Assembly: GCA_043817485.1 (NCBI GenBank)
Contig: JBDRGX010000102.1
Span: 1 to 22,885, forward strand
Direction: 5' to 3'
DNA: 22,885 nt
From: JBDRGX01 sp043817485 [NCBI: bacterium]
GTDB taxonomy: Bacteria; JBDRGX01
Both the position numbers and the translations under genes were made by a program. Below the pieces are notes generated by a model, which made no database searches, was not told where the DNA came from, and worked only from the letters and a program-made list of their open reading frames with translations. Every line of letters begins with the position of its first letter. The first letter of the stretch is position 1. Shown one piece after another: positions 14,068-21,491 of this stretch.

Positions 14068-15718
14068 CTATTATTTCCCCATTAAATAAATCTAAAGCTT
14101 TTTGAATCATATCTTCTTTTTTTAAAATTTCATTTATATTTTCTTTTAATATTTTTTTTTCATTATCTTTGTGCTTTTGATCCTTTGAATTTTCTGCAAT
14201 TTCTGTTTTTGTAATTTCACACTTTATTTTATATTTTTTTTTCATTACACTTTCAATTTCTTTTTCTATTATTTCTTGATGTTTTCCTTCTATTTTTTCT
14301 TTATAAAAACTATTATTAAACCCAATTATAATAGTATCATTTTCTATACTAATAGGAACTCCTTGTTCAAGCCAACATGCTGTTGTAATCCGTGTTTTTT
14401 TTAAATTATTAATAATTTTTTGCCACATATTTTTTAAATTAACTAATTCATTAATTTCTTTTTTTTCTTCATTATTAACTTCATTATCAGAATTAAAAGA
14501 AAAAACTATTTCTTTTGACACTTCTTTTATATCATTATTTTCTTCAATATTTTTTTCAATTTCATTTTCTATTTTTTTTTCTTCATTATTAATAATTTTT
14601 TCTAATTTTTCAAGTCTTTCTAAAAAGTTTTGTTGAAAAACTGTTGTTTTTATTCGAGAAAGTTTAATAACAGCCAATTCCAAAGTAATTCTTGTATTTG
14701 AACTTCTTTTTAAATCTTGTTCTAATTGAGAAATATAAGATAAAATTTCTATTATTTCTTCTATTTTAAAACAAAAAAATATTTCCTTCCATTCTTTTTT
14801 CCAATCAATATCTATTTCTGATTTTATTTTCCAAATCATTAAATTTCTAAAATATTCTCTTAAATCTTTAGTAAATTGAACAATATCTTTTCCTTGTGTA
14901 ATTATTTCTTCAACTAAATTTATAATTAATGTAGAATTTTGATCAACAATTGTTTTAGCAATTTCCCATAAAACTTCTTCTTCTATTTTTCCCAATATTT
15001 CTTTTACATCTTTTAAAGTAATTTTTCTTTCACCACAATATGAAGTTACTTGATCTAAAATAGATTGGCCATCTCTAATACTTCCTTCTGCATTTTGAGA
15101 AATAAAATCTAAACAATTAGATTCTATTTCTATTTTTTCTTGTATGCAAATTTTAGTTAAATTTTCAGTAATATCTAAAATAGAAAGTCTTTTAAAATCA
15201 AATTCTTGACAACGAGATGCAATAGTTAAAGGAACTTTTTGAGGTTCTGTTGTAGCAAAAATAAAAATTATATGAGCAGGTGGCTCTTCTAAAGTTTTAA
15301 GAAGTGCATTGAAAGCCTCAGTAGTTAACATATGAACTTCATCAATAATATAAACCTTATAACGACATTTATTCGAAGCAAATTTAATCCTTTCTCTTAA
15401 ATCTCTAATTTCATCAATTCCTCTATTAGAAGCACCATCTATTTCTATAACATCTAAACAAGACCCTTCAGTGATTTCCTTGCAATTATCACAAACAAGA
15501 CAAGGTTGTGCTGTCGGCTTTTCTTCACAATTTATTGCTTTAGCTAAAATTCGAGCAATACTTGTTTTTCCTGTTCCTCTAGGCCCAGTAAAAAGATACG
15601 CATGAGAAATTCTATTAAGATTTATTGCATTAGATAAAGTAATAGTAATGTGTTTTTGATTAATTACTTCTTTGAAATCTTGCGGTCTATATTTTCTAGC
15701 AAAAACAATATAAGCCAA
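14051..15718 (-). CDS. dnaX: DNA polymerase III subunit tau/gamma
   Basis: Clamp-loader ATPase that also organises the replisome. Residues 1-180 carry YRPQDFKEVINQ, Walker A GPRGTGKTS (45-53), a zinc module with Cys64, Cys73, Cys76 and Cys79, Walker B DEVHM (126-130) and the arginine-finger SRC (168-170). Domain III ends near TRITLELAVIKLSR (about 355). A low-complexity Glu/Lys/Asn linker follows, then a tau-type C-terminal domain of about 120 residues. Start TTG 15718 is preceded by AGGAGG at 6 bases. The linker gene segment contains an A9 run (minus strand, 14580-14572); loss of one A gives a TAG at once, so a gamma-like product of 382 residues can be expected (see findings). It is the first gene of the unit with wtpB, wtpC and recG. 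Confidence 0.97.
   Translation of the reverse strand: MAYIVFARKYRPQDFKEVINQKHITITLSNAINLNRISHAYLFTGPRGTGKTSIARILAKAINCEEKPTAQPCLVCDNCKEITEGSCLDVIEIDGASNRGIDEIRDLRERIKFASNKCRYKVYIIDEVHMLTTEAFNALLKTLEEPPAHIIFIFATTEPQKVPLTIASRCQEFDFKRLSILDITENLTKICIQEKIEIESNCLDFISQNAEGSIRDGQSILDQVTSYCGERKITLKDVKEILGKIEEEVLWEIAKTIVDQNSTLIINLVEEIITQGKDIVQFTKDLREYFRNLMIWKIKSEIDIDWKKEWKEIFFCFKIEEIIEILSYISQLEQDLKRSSNTRITLELAVIKLSRIKTTVFQQNFLERLEKLEKIINNEEKKIENEIEKNIEENNDIKEVSKEIVFSFNSDNEVNNEEKKEINELVNLKNMWQKIINNLKKTRITTACWLEQGVPISIENDTIIIGFNNSFYKEKIEGKHQEIIEKEIESVMKKKYKIKCEITKTEIAENSKDQKHKDNEKKILKENINEILKKEDMIQKALDLFNGEIIDVVKK
14572..14580 (-). promoter_or_regulatory. A9 slippery run, candidate tau/gamma switch
   Basis: Nine consecutive A residues (minus strand) cover codons 380-383 of dnaX. 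With eight As the reading is Glu-Lys-Lys then TAG. With ten As it is Glu-Lys-Lys-Asn-Arg-Lys then TGA. Both ends would come just after the ATPase and domain III. Thermus thermophilus dnaX uses a nine-A run for transcriptional slippage, and E. coli uses a ribosomal -1 shift at an A-rich heptamer. Another A9 at 14152-14160 (codon 520) is less well placed. Confidence 0.5.
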
Positions 15719-15730
15719 AATAAACCTCCT

Positions 15731-15982
15731 ATGTTTTATTTATGTGATATTAAATCGCATTAAAAAGTAAAAAGTTAGAATACAAAATGAAATTTTGAAT
15801 TGAAAAATTTCCACCCCCTGTTCTAACGAACAACCCCCGCCAGCGGGGGATATTAGAAGTATTAAAAAATTTAATTTTCCTCCATCTAAAATCTAAAATT
15901 GTTTTCTTTTTCTCGACCCCTTGAACTCTTTTATTCCCTATTTTTTATTATTTTTTCAATCTAAAATTCCAATATCATGCAG
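15731..15982. other. AT-rich gap upstream of dnaX with GC-rich double hairpin
   Basis: This stretch separates the dnaX ribosome-binding site from the MITE-like element before ubiD. It contains low-complexity text around 15765-15800 (AGAATACAAAATGAAATTTT type) similar to the repeats elsewhere in the window. At 15811-15850 there is a GC-rich island with two adjacent hairpins: TGTTC/GAACA (15819-15832) and CCCCCG/CGGGGG (15834-15849). No T-run follows either hairpin, so a classical terminator is unlikely. No reading frame is worth calling, and I see no convincing -35/-10 pair for dnaX, although its promoter must be here. Confidence 0.5.
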
Positions 15983-16096
15983 ACTGTGTCGCAATAAGAA
16001 TTTGGCATAAAAGTATGCCACATATTTTGTACTAATCTCATAAGCAAACACTATATATAGTATGGAATTGCCATTGTTTATCAATTACGACACAGT
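15983..16096. mobile_element. MITE-like element with terminal inverted repeats
   Basis: Thirteen-base terminal inverted repeats with one mismatch, ACTGTGTCGCAAT (15983-15995) and ATTACGACACAGT (16084-16096), bound a 114-base segment with no coding capacity. Inside are a perfect hairpin TGGCATA/TATGCCA (16003-16020) and the palindrome CTATATATAG (16051-16060), flanked by ATAAGCAA and TTGTTTAT, which nearly pair. The right end abuts the ubiD stop codon with one base between. No clear target-site duplication is seen. This is the expected form of a non-autonomous miniature element; its parent IS is not in the window. Confidence 0.6.
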
Positions 16097-16097
16097 T

Positions 16098-17537
16098 TCA
16101 TAACCCATATTCTTTCCATTTTTCATTTACTAAATTTTTTATTTTTTCTGTCATTTTTATTTCATTTGGCCAATTTTTTAACATTCCTTCTTCTTTTGTT
16201 TTTCGTGTAGCATCAATCCCCATTTTTGCTCCATATGAAGTCCAAGAAGAAGAATGATCTAATGCATCAAGTGGCCCTCCTGAAATAATTAAATCTCTTG
16301 ATGGATCTACATTATTAAATACTTTCCAAGCAACTTCTTTTAAATTTTGAATATCTGTATCATCTTCTAAAACTATTACAAATTTACTATTCATAAGTTG
16401 CCCTAATCCCCAAATAGAATGAATAATTTTTTTCCCTTGTCCAGGATAGGTTTTTTTAATAGAAACTATAATACAATTATGAAATACTCCTTCTATTGGA
16501 AAATTTATATCTTTTATTTCTGGAAAAATAAATTGAATTAATGGTAAAAAAATTCTTTCAGTAGCTTTAGCCATAAAACAATCTTCCATTGGAGGTCTAC
16601 CTACTATAGTACTTGAATAAATTGCATTTTTTCTATGAGTAATACAAGTTAAATGAAAAACAGAATATAAATCTTTATTAGAATAAAATCCTGTATGATC
16701 TCCAAAAGGACCTTCTTCTTTTTTTTCTTCTGGTAAAACATATCCTTCTAAAACAAATTCACTATTAGCTGGAACTTCCATATCTATTGTTTTACATTTA
16801 ACTAATTCTATTTTTTTATTTCTTAAAAATCCCGCAAAAATTACTTCATCAAAATTTTTTGGCAAAGGTGCTGTTGCTGCATAAATCATTGCTGGATCAG
16901 TTCCAATTACTACAGCAACATCTAATTTTTCATTTTGTGAACATGCACGAAGATGGTCTGCTCCATCTTTATGAATATGCCAATGCATCCCAGTAGTATT
17001 TTTATCAAAAACTTGCATTCTATACATTCCTACATTTCTTATTTTTGTTTTTGGATCTTTCGTGAAAACTAAAGGCAAAGTAATAAATTTGCCTCCATCT
17101 TCTGGCCAACATTTTAAAATAGGTAAAATACTTAAATCTGGATCTTTTAAAATAATTTCTTGACATAAAGCATTTTTTATAATTTTAGGAAAATAAGAAG
17201 AAAAATTTTTTAATTGAAATAACAGTTTAATTTTATTTTCCAAAGAAAAAGAAACATTAGGAATTTGTAATAAAGATTTTATTTTATTAGCAATTTCATC
17301 AAAATTTTCTGTTTCTAATGCTAAATTCATTCTTTCATAACTTGCAAAAAGATTGGTTACAACTGGAAAATTTGAATTTTTTACTTTTTCAAAAAAAAGT
17401 GCTGGACCATTTGTTTTAACACTTCTATCAGATATTTCTGTAATTTCTAAAACAGGATCAACTTCTGTTTTTATTTTTTTAATAAGATTTTTTCTTTCTA
17501 ATACTTCTATAAAATGCCTTAAATCATTATAAGCCAA
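16098..17537 (-). CDS. ubiD: UbiD-family prenylated-FMN decarboxylase
   Basis: A reversible decarboxylase using prenylated FMN. Quinone biosynthesis (4-hydroxybenzoate- or menaquinone-type precursor) is the commonest role. The 479 residues match the family and begin YNDLRHFIEVLE. The prFMN/metal-binding region is RNVGMYRMQVFDKNTTGMHWHIHKDGA. The glutamate-rich stretch before EGPFGDHTGFYS holds the conserved acid groups near the cofactor. The C-terminal oligomerisation part has GLGQLMNSKFVIVLEDDTDI and GAKMGIDATRK. The start is TTG 17537 behind AGGAG; it overlaps the cutA stop by 11 bases. The prenyltransferase UbiX that makes the cofactor is not here. Which aromatic or polyprenyl acid is used cannot be decided from sequence. 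Confidence 0.9.
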   Translation of the reverse strand: MAYNDLRHFIEVLERKNLIKKIKTEVDPVLEITEISDRSVKTNGPALFFEKVKNSNFPVVTNLFASYERMNLALETENFDEIANKIKSLLQIPNVSFSLENKIKLLFQLKNFSSYFPKIIKNALCQEIILKDPDLSILPILKCWPEDGGKFITLPLVFTKDPKTKIRNVGMYRMQVFDKNTTGMHWHIHKDGADHLRACSQNEKLDVAVVIGTDPAMIYAATAPLPKNFDEVIFAGFLRNKKIELVKCKTIDMEVPANSEFVLEGYVLPEEKKEEGPFGDHTGFYSNKDLYSVFHLTCITHRKNAIYSSTIVGRPPMEDCFMAKATERIFLPLIQFIFPEIKDINFPIEGVFHNCIIVSIKKTYPGQGKKIIHSIWGLGQLMNSKFVIVLEDDTDIQNLKEVAWKVFNNVDPSRDLIISGGPLDALDHSSSWTSYGAKMGIDATRKTKEEGMLKNWPNEIKMTEKIKNLVNEKWKEYGL

Positions 17538-17850
17538 ATTTATCTCCTATTGTTTCATCAATCCATTTTAGAAAATTCAGATTTCCTTTTTCTATGTTTA
17601 AAGCAATAATACAAGGAACTTCATAAGAATGTAATTCTTTTACTCTTTCAATTATTTTATCAACTAATTCATTTTTTGTTTTAATAAACATTGCTACTTC
17701 TTTATTATTTTGAATAACATTTTTCCATTTATAAATGGATTTTATAGGAAATATATTTATACAAGCAGCCAAATTTTCACTAATTAATTTTTGAGCTATT
17801 TTCTCAGCTTCTTTATTGTTAGAACAAGTTATATAAACTAATTTGTACAT
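17527..17850 (-). CDS. cutA: CutA1 divalent-cation tolerance protein
   Basis: A small trimeric ferredoxin-like protein of 107 residues, the usual CutA1 length, first linked to copper tolerance in E. coli; its molecular role remains unsettled. Landmarks are LVYITCSNNKEAEKIAQKLI, ENLAACINIFPIKSIYKW, the KTKNELVDKIIERVKELHSYEVPCIIAL core and the end LKWIDETIG. ATG 17850 is preferred because AAAGGA stands 9 bases before it; a TTG two codons upstream would be too close. It is the first gene of the cutA-ubiD pair and is transcribed from the strong promoter at 17909-17937. The pairing with ubiD suggests shared expression, not a known pathway. Confidence 0.93.
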   Translation of the reverse strand: MYKLVYITCSNNKEAEKIAQKLISENLAACINIFPIKSIYKWKNVIQNNKEVAMFIKTKNELVDKIIERVKELHSYEVPCIIALNIEKGNLNFLKWIDETIGDKFGL

Positions 17851-17908
17851 TCTCAATAATCCTTTCTATATTATTTCTATATTATTTTAACTAAATAAAT
17901 TTATTAAG

Positions 17909-17937
17909 TTTATACTAATTTTTAATTGGGCTGTCAA
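17909..17937 (-). promoter_or_regulatory. Sigma-70-type promoter for cutA-ubiD
   Basis: On the minus strand TTGACA (17937-17932) is followed after exactly 17 bases by TATAAA (17914-17909), nearly the full consensus. The cutA ATG lies about 60 bases downstream. It is one half of a divergent pair with the ispH promoter. Confidence 0.8.
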
Positions 17938-18022
17938 GTAAAAAACTATTCATAAAAATTTTATTTATAAAGTATTTTTTAGTATTTTTATATATAAAAA
18001 ACTAAACCATTATTAATTTTTC

Positions 18023-18052
18023 TTGACAATTTAACAAAAATAATAATAAAAT
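18023..18052 (+). promoter_or_regulatory. Sigma-70-type promoter for ispH
   Basis: A perfect -35 TTGACA at 18023-18028 and a -10-like TAAAAT at 18047-18052 are separated by 18 bases, 32 bases upstream of the ispH ATG. The surrounding AT-richness allows alternative -10 choices (for example TAATAA at 18044-18049), but the -35 is clear. Confidence 0.65.
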
Positions 18053-18084
18053 AAAAATAATTTTTTTTGGTTAAAAAGTAAAAT

Positions 18085-18948
18085 ATGAAAGTTTTAATAT
18101 CTAAAAATTCTGGTTTTTGTTTTGGCGTAAATCGAGCAATAGAATTAGCTTCTTGTTTAATTCAATCGTCTAAAAAAAATATTTATTCTTTAGGCGAAAT
18201 TATTCATAATAAACAAGTAGTTGAAAAATTAAAATCATCTGGATTAAAACCAATTCAAGATATTTCGCAAATCACAAAAGGACATATTTTAATTCGTAGT
18301 CATGGAATAAGTTTATCTTTATTAGAAGAAATAAAAAAAAGAAAACTTAAAATTATTGATGCTACTTGTCCTTTTATAAAAAAAATTCAAAAAATAGTTC
18401 AAAAATTAGACAAAGAAGGTTATTTAGTAATAATTATAGGCGAAAAAAATCATCCAGAAATAAAAAGTCTAATTAGTTTTGCAAAAGAAGTAATTGTAGT
18501 AAAAAATAAACAAGAAGCTCTTAAAGTTAAAAAGTTTTCTAAAATAGGAATAGTTGGACAAACAACTATTCCACAAGAATTGTTTTATGAAATAGTAAAT
18601 ATTTTATTAAAAAATAAACAAGAAGTTAGAGTTTATAATACTATTTGCAATACTACTATCATTCGTCAAAAGAATACTATATCTTTAGCAAAAAAAGTGA
18701 ACTTAATGTTAATAGTAGGTAATAAAAATAGTGCTAATACTTTTTCATTATATAAATTGTGCAAAAAAATAAATAAAAATACATATCATATAGAAGAAGT
18801 AAATGAAATTAAAAATAAATGGTTATCTTGTGCGAAATCAGTAGGAATTTCTGGAGGTGCTTCTACTCCAAATTGGGTGATAAAAAAAATAGCAGAAAAA
18901 TGCAAACTACCAAATTCAAAATATGAAATTCGAAACCCAAATGAATAA
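18085..18948 (+). CDS. ispH: 4-hydroxy-3-methylbut-2-enyl diphosphate reductase
   Basis: The [4Fe-4S] enzyme of the last step of the MEP isoprenoid pathway, making IPP and DMAPP in the cytoplasm. The three cluster ligands are visible: Cys12 (SGFCFGV), Cys95 (DATCPF) and Cys188 (NTICNTT). Active-site histidines are His41 (IIHN), His73 (RSHG) and His123 (NHPE, with Glu125), and SGGAST binds the diphosphate. The 287 residues are normal except for the last dozen, PNSKYEIRNPNE, which are read from intergenic-repeat DNA and are not family sequence. The Shine-Dalgarno before ATG is weak. It lies upstream of rpsA, a neighbour order seen in several bacterial groups. Confidence 0.96.
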   Translation: MKVLISKNSGFCFGVNRAIELASCLIQSSKKNIYSLGEIIHNKQVVEKLKSSGLKPIQDISQITKGHILIRSHGISLSLLEEIKKRKLKIIDATCPFIKKIQKIVQKLDKEGYLVIIIGEKNHPEIKSLISFAKEVIVVKNKQEALKVKKFSKIGIVGQTTIPQELFYEIVNILLKNKQEVRVYNTICNTTIIRQKNTISLAKKVNLMLIVGNKNSANTFSLYKLCKKINKNTYHIEEVNEIKNKWLSCAKSVGISGGASTPNWVIKKIAEKCKLPNSKYEIRNPNE

Positions 18949-19031
18949 AAAATGAATAAAAATAGATTTTGTTTTGAACATTTGTATTTCGGTCATTCGA
19001 ATTTGTTTCGGATTTCGATATTCGTATTTCT
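18912..19031 (+). repeat. Intergenic 'ATTTCG' repeat, copy B
   Basis: A run of short GAAATTCG/ATTTCG units spans the ispH 3' end and the gap after it. GAACATTTGTATTTCG (18976-18991) and ATTTCGATATTCG (19012-19024) recur exactly, in opposite orientation, upstream of the permease gene (9967-9989). The first part (to 18948) is translated as the IspH tail. It is presumably a dispersed genomic repeat. Confidence 0.7.
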
Positions 19032-19059
19032 GATTTTTTTTTATTTTATATTCCTTTGA

Positions 19060-19089
19060 TTGCAATTTGGTATTAAATAAATTTATACG
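19060..19089 (+). promoter_or_regulatory. Weak candidate promoter for rpsA
   Basis: TTGCAA (19060-19065) and TATACG (19084-19089) with an 18-base spacer lie 44 bases before the rpsA start and after the repeat. Each hexamer matches the consensus at four of six positions. In such AT-rich DNA this is weak evidence; rpsA may be read through from ispH. Confidence 0.3.
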
Positions 19090-19132
19090 AATTTAAAAAA
19101 TTTTAATATATTAAGGAGGTTTTAATTTTAAA

Positions 19133-20614
19133 ATGGGTATAAGAGAAAAATTTAAAAATGATGTAGAAAAATTAAAAGAATGGGAATTGTACGAGCAAAC
19201 AATGAACAAAATAGATTCTGGGAAAGTAATAAAAGCAAAAGTAGTTAAAGTTACTAATAAGGATGTCATTGTTGATATAAATTTCAAGTCAGAAGGGATT
19301 ATTCCTCTTTCTCAATTTATTTCTTATTCAGGAGAATGCAATATTAAAGTAAATGATGAAATAGATGTATTTCTTCAAGAAAAAGAAGATAGCGAGGGAA
19401 ATGTTGTTCTTTCAAAAATAAAAGCTGATAAACTTAAATTCTGGGATAGAATGGAAGAAGCTTATGCAAAAGAACAATGTGTTGAAGGAAATATTGTTCA
19501 ACAAACAAAAGGTGGTTTTAAAGTAGATATAGGAATGGAATCATTTTTACCTGCTTCACAACTTGATTTAAAACCAGTACCTTTAAAAAATTTTAATCAA
19601 TATGTTGGAAAAGTTTATAAAATGCAAATCATAAAAGTAAATAAAAAAAGAAGAAATATTATTCTTTCTCGAAAAGCATTTTTAGAAATTGAAAACGAAA
19701 AAATAAAACAAGAAGCATTGACCACTCTTAAAGTAGGAGAATTAAAAAAAGGATTAGTAAAAAATATTACTGATTATGGAGCTTTTATTAATTTAGGTGG
19801 AATAGATGGCCTTTTACACATTACAGATATGGCATGGGGAGAAGTAAAAAAGGCAAGTGATATTGTTTCACAAGGACAAGAAATAGAAGTAATGATTCTT
19901 GCAATTAATCCTGAAACTAAAAAAATTTCATTGGGCTTAAAGCAAAAAACACAAAATCCATGGCTCAATATAGAAGAAAAATATGCTTTAAATACTAAAT
20001 ATACTGGTGAAGTAATTGGTCTTGCTAATTATGGAATTTTTGTAAAATTAGAAAACGGATTAGAAGGATTATTACATCTTTCAGAAATTTCTTGGACTAA
20101 AAAAGCAATTTATCCATCTAATCTTTTTTCAATTGGAGATAAAATTGATGTAGTAATTCTTTCAATTGATAAAGAATCAAGAAAAATATATTTAGGGATT
20201 AAACAATTAACAGAAAATCCTTGGAAAAAAATTGATGAAAAATATCCCGTAGGAACAGAAATAAATGGAATTGTTAGAAGTTTATCTAATTTTGGTGCTT
20301 TTGTAGAAATTGAAAAAGATATTGAAGGATTACTTCATATTAAAGAAATGAAAAAATTTCAAGATATAGAAAAACCAAATAAAATGCTAAACGAAGGCGA
20401 TAAAATAAAAGTAATTATTTTATCAATTGATAAAGATAGTGAAAGAATTGCATTAGGCTTAACTCTTGACACAAACACTGAAATTAAACAAGAAAAACAA
20501 GAAACAGAAAACACAATAGAACAAATTGCAATTCAAAAAACAATAAAAAGAACTTATACAAAAAGAAAAACAATCGAAACAGAAAAAGAAACAGAAACAG
20601 AAGAAAAATTATAA
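19133..20614 (+). CDS. rpsA: Ribosomal protein S1, five S1 domains
   Basis: RNA-binding protein of the small subunit that helps mRNA docking. The 493 residues contain five OB-fold S1 repeats at about 29-97, 115-181, 201-271, 288-357 and 373-443; E. coli S1 has six in 557. Repeats 3 to 5 carry the well-kept pattern YGAFINLGGIDGLLHITD, YGIFVKLENGLEGLLHLSE and FGAFVEIEKDIEGLLHIKE, each ending in a KISLGLKQ-like strand. The last 50 residues are a Thr/Glu/Lys-rich low-complexity tail. AGGAGG stands 13 bases before ATG, an unusually long spacing, but no better start is present. The 5-domain form and the ispH neighbour resemble those of several non-enterobacterial lineages. Confidence 0.94.
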   Translation: MGIREKFKNDVEKLKEWELYEQTMNKIDSGKVIKAKVVKVTNKDVIVDINFKSEGIIPLSQFISYSGECNIKVNDEIDVFLQEKEDSEGNVVLSKIKADKLKFWDRMEEAYAKEQCVEGNIVQQTKGGFKVDIGMESFLPASQLDLKPVPLKNFNQYVGKVYKMQIIKVNKKRRNIILSRKAFLEIENEKIKQEALTTLKVGELKKGLVKNITDYGAFINLGGIDGLLHITDMAWGEVKKASDIVSQGQEIEVMILAINPETKKISLGLKQKTQNPWLNIEEKYALNTKYTGEVIGLANYGIFVKLENGLEGLLHLSEISWTKKAIYPSNLFSIGDKIDVVILSIDKESRKIYLGIKQLTENPWKKIDEKYPVGTEINGIVRSLSNFGAFVEIEKDIEGLLHIKEMKKFQDIEKPNKMLNEGDKIKVIILSIDKDSERIALGLTLDTNTEIKQEKQETENTIEQIAIQKTIKRTYTKRKTIETEKETETEEKL

Positions 20615-20628
20615 AAAAAGAGGGAATA

Positions 20629-20805
20629 ATGTTTAGTAAAGATTTATTAGATATTTTAGCTTGTCCTCTATGTAAAGAAAGTGTTGAAATAAATCAGGAA
20701 GAAACATTTCTTACTTGTATTAAATGTAAAAGAAAATATCCTATTCGTGAAGGTATTCCAGTAATGTTAATAGATGAAGCAATTATAGAAGAAAATAATA
20801 AATAA
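20629..20805 (+). CDS. Trm112/YcaR-like zinc-ribbon protein
   Basis: A 58-residue gene, easily overlooked for its size. It starts MFSKDLLDILACPLCK and continues to LTCIKCKRKYPIREGIPVML. Cys12/Cys15 and Cys30/Cys33 make two CxxC pairs for one zinc. The RxYPIREGIPVML end is the signature of the YcaR/UPF0434 and Trm112 group; eukaryotic and archaeal Trm112 activates methyltransferases, while the bacterial members are poorly defined. GAGGG precedes the ATG, and the gene begins 14 bases after the rpsA stop. In many proteobacteria it sits near lpxK/kdsB; here it is between rpsA and rplU. Confidence 0.88.
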   Translation: MFSKDLLDILACPLCKESVEINQEETFLTCIKCKRKYPIREGIPVMLIDEAIIEENNK

Positions 20806-20863
20806 AAGTTTAATTAAATTGCATAAATTTTTACCTAATATGTAAAAAAGGAGATGATAAAAA

Positions 20864-21181
20864 ATGTTTGCTATTGTTGAATGTGGAGGAAAACAATATA
20901 AAGTAGTTCAAGGAACTTTTTTAAAAGTAGAAAAACTTGAAGTAAATCCAAAAGAAGAATATTGTTTGGATAAAGTATTATTAATTTCAGATGATGAAAA
21001 AATTCAAGTTGGACAACCTTTTATTCCTAACGCAAAAGTAATTTGTGAAGTAGTAAATCAAACTAAAGATAAAAAAGTGGTTATTTTTAAATATAAACCT
21101 AAAAAAGGCTTTAGAAATAAAACTGGACATAGACAACCTAAAACAGGATTAAAAGTAAAAGAAATTAAAATTGAACAATAA
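20864..21181 (+). CDS. rplU: Ribosomal protein L21
   Basis: Large-subunit protein binding 23S rRNA. The 105 residues begin MFAIVECGGKQYKV, the standard L21 opening, and end with the RNA-binding region FKYKPKKGFRNKTGHRQPKTGLKVKEI. AAGGAGATG gives a good ribosome-binding site. It heads the conserved rplU-rpmA-obg order. The 58-base gap before it shows no clear promoter or L21 leader structure to my eye. Confidence 0.97.
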   Translation: MFAIVECGGKQYKVVQGTFLKVEKLEVNPKEEYCLDKVLLISDDEKIQVGQPFIPNAKVICEVVNQTKDKKVVIFKYKPKKGFRNKTGHRQPKTGLKVKEIKIEQ

Positions 21182-21236
21182 TAGACTTGGTGCGAAATAA
21201 GCGATAACCAATTTGAATTAATGGAGGGTTTTAAAA

Positions 21237-21491
21237 ATGGCGCATAAAAAAGGACAAGGTAGTACTTCAAATAATAGAAATAGTGCTGGTCGTAGATTAG
21301 GAATGAAAGCAGGAGATGGAGAACTTGTTTCTGGTGGTTCTATTATTGTTCGACAAAGAGGTACTCCAATTTATCCAGGAATAAATGTTGGAAAAGGTAG
21401 TGATGATACTTTATTTGCTAAAATACCGGGTTATGTAAAATTTGAACAAAAGGGAAATAAAAAAAGAGTTAGTATTTATGTTTCTAGATAA
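21237..21491 (+). CDS. rpmA: Ribosomal protein L27
   Basis: Large-subunit protein whose N-terminal tail reaches the peptidyl-transferase centre. The 84 residues begin directly with [22 protein letters not shown], with no cleavable Firmicutes-type extension. [26 protein letters not shown] is the conserved core. GGAGGG lies 7 bases before ATG. The last 14 bases overlap the obg start. Confidence 0.97.
   Translation: MAHKKGQGSTSNNRNSAGRRLGMKAGDGELVSGGSIIVRQRGTPIYPGINVGKGSDDTLFAKIPGYVKFEQKGNKKRVSIYVSR

Noticed and set aside
15834-15849. CCCCCG/CGGGGG hairpin as an intrinsic terminator
   Set aside because: No run of T follows on either strand, and it stands upstream of dnaX, not downstream of a gene.
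19774-19968. Minus-strand frame within rpsA
   Set aside because: Shadow of a conserved S1 repeat; no ribosome-binding site.
21442-21477. Obg start 12 codons upstream
   Set aside because: Inside rpmA, with residues not found in Obg proteins; ATG 21478 gives the conserved N-terminus.
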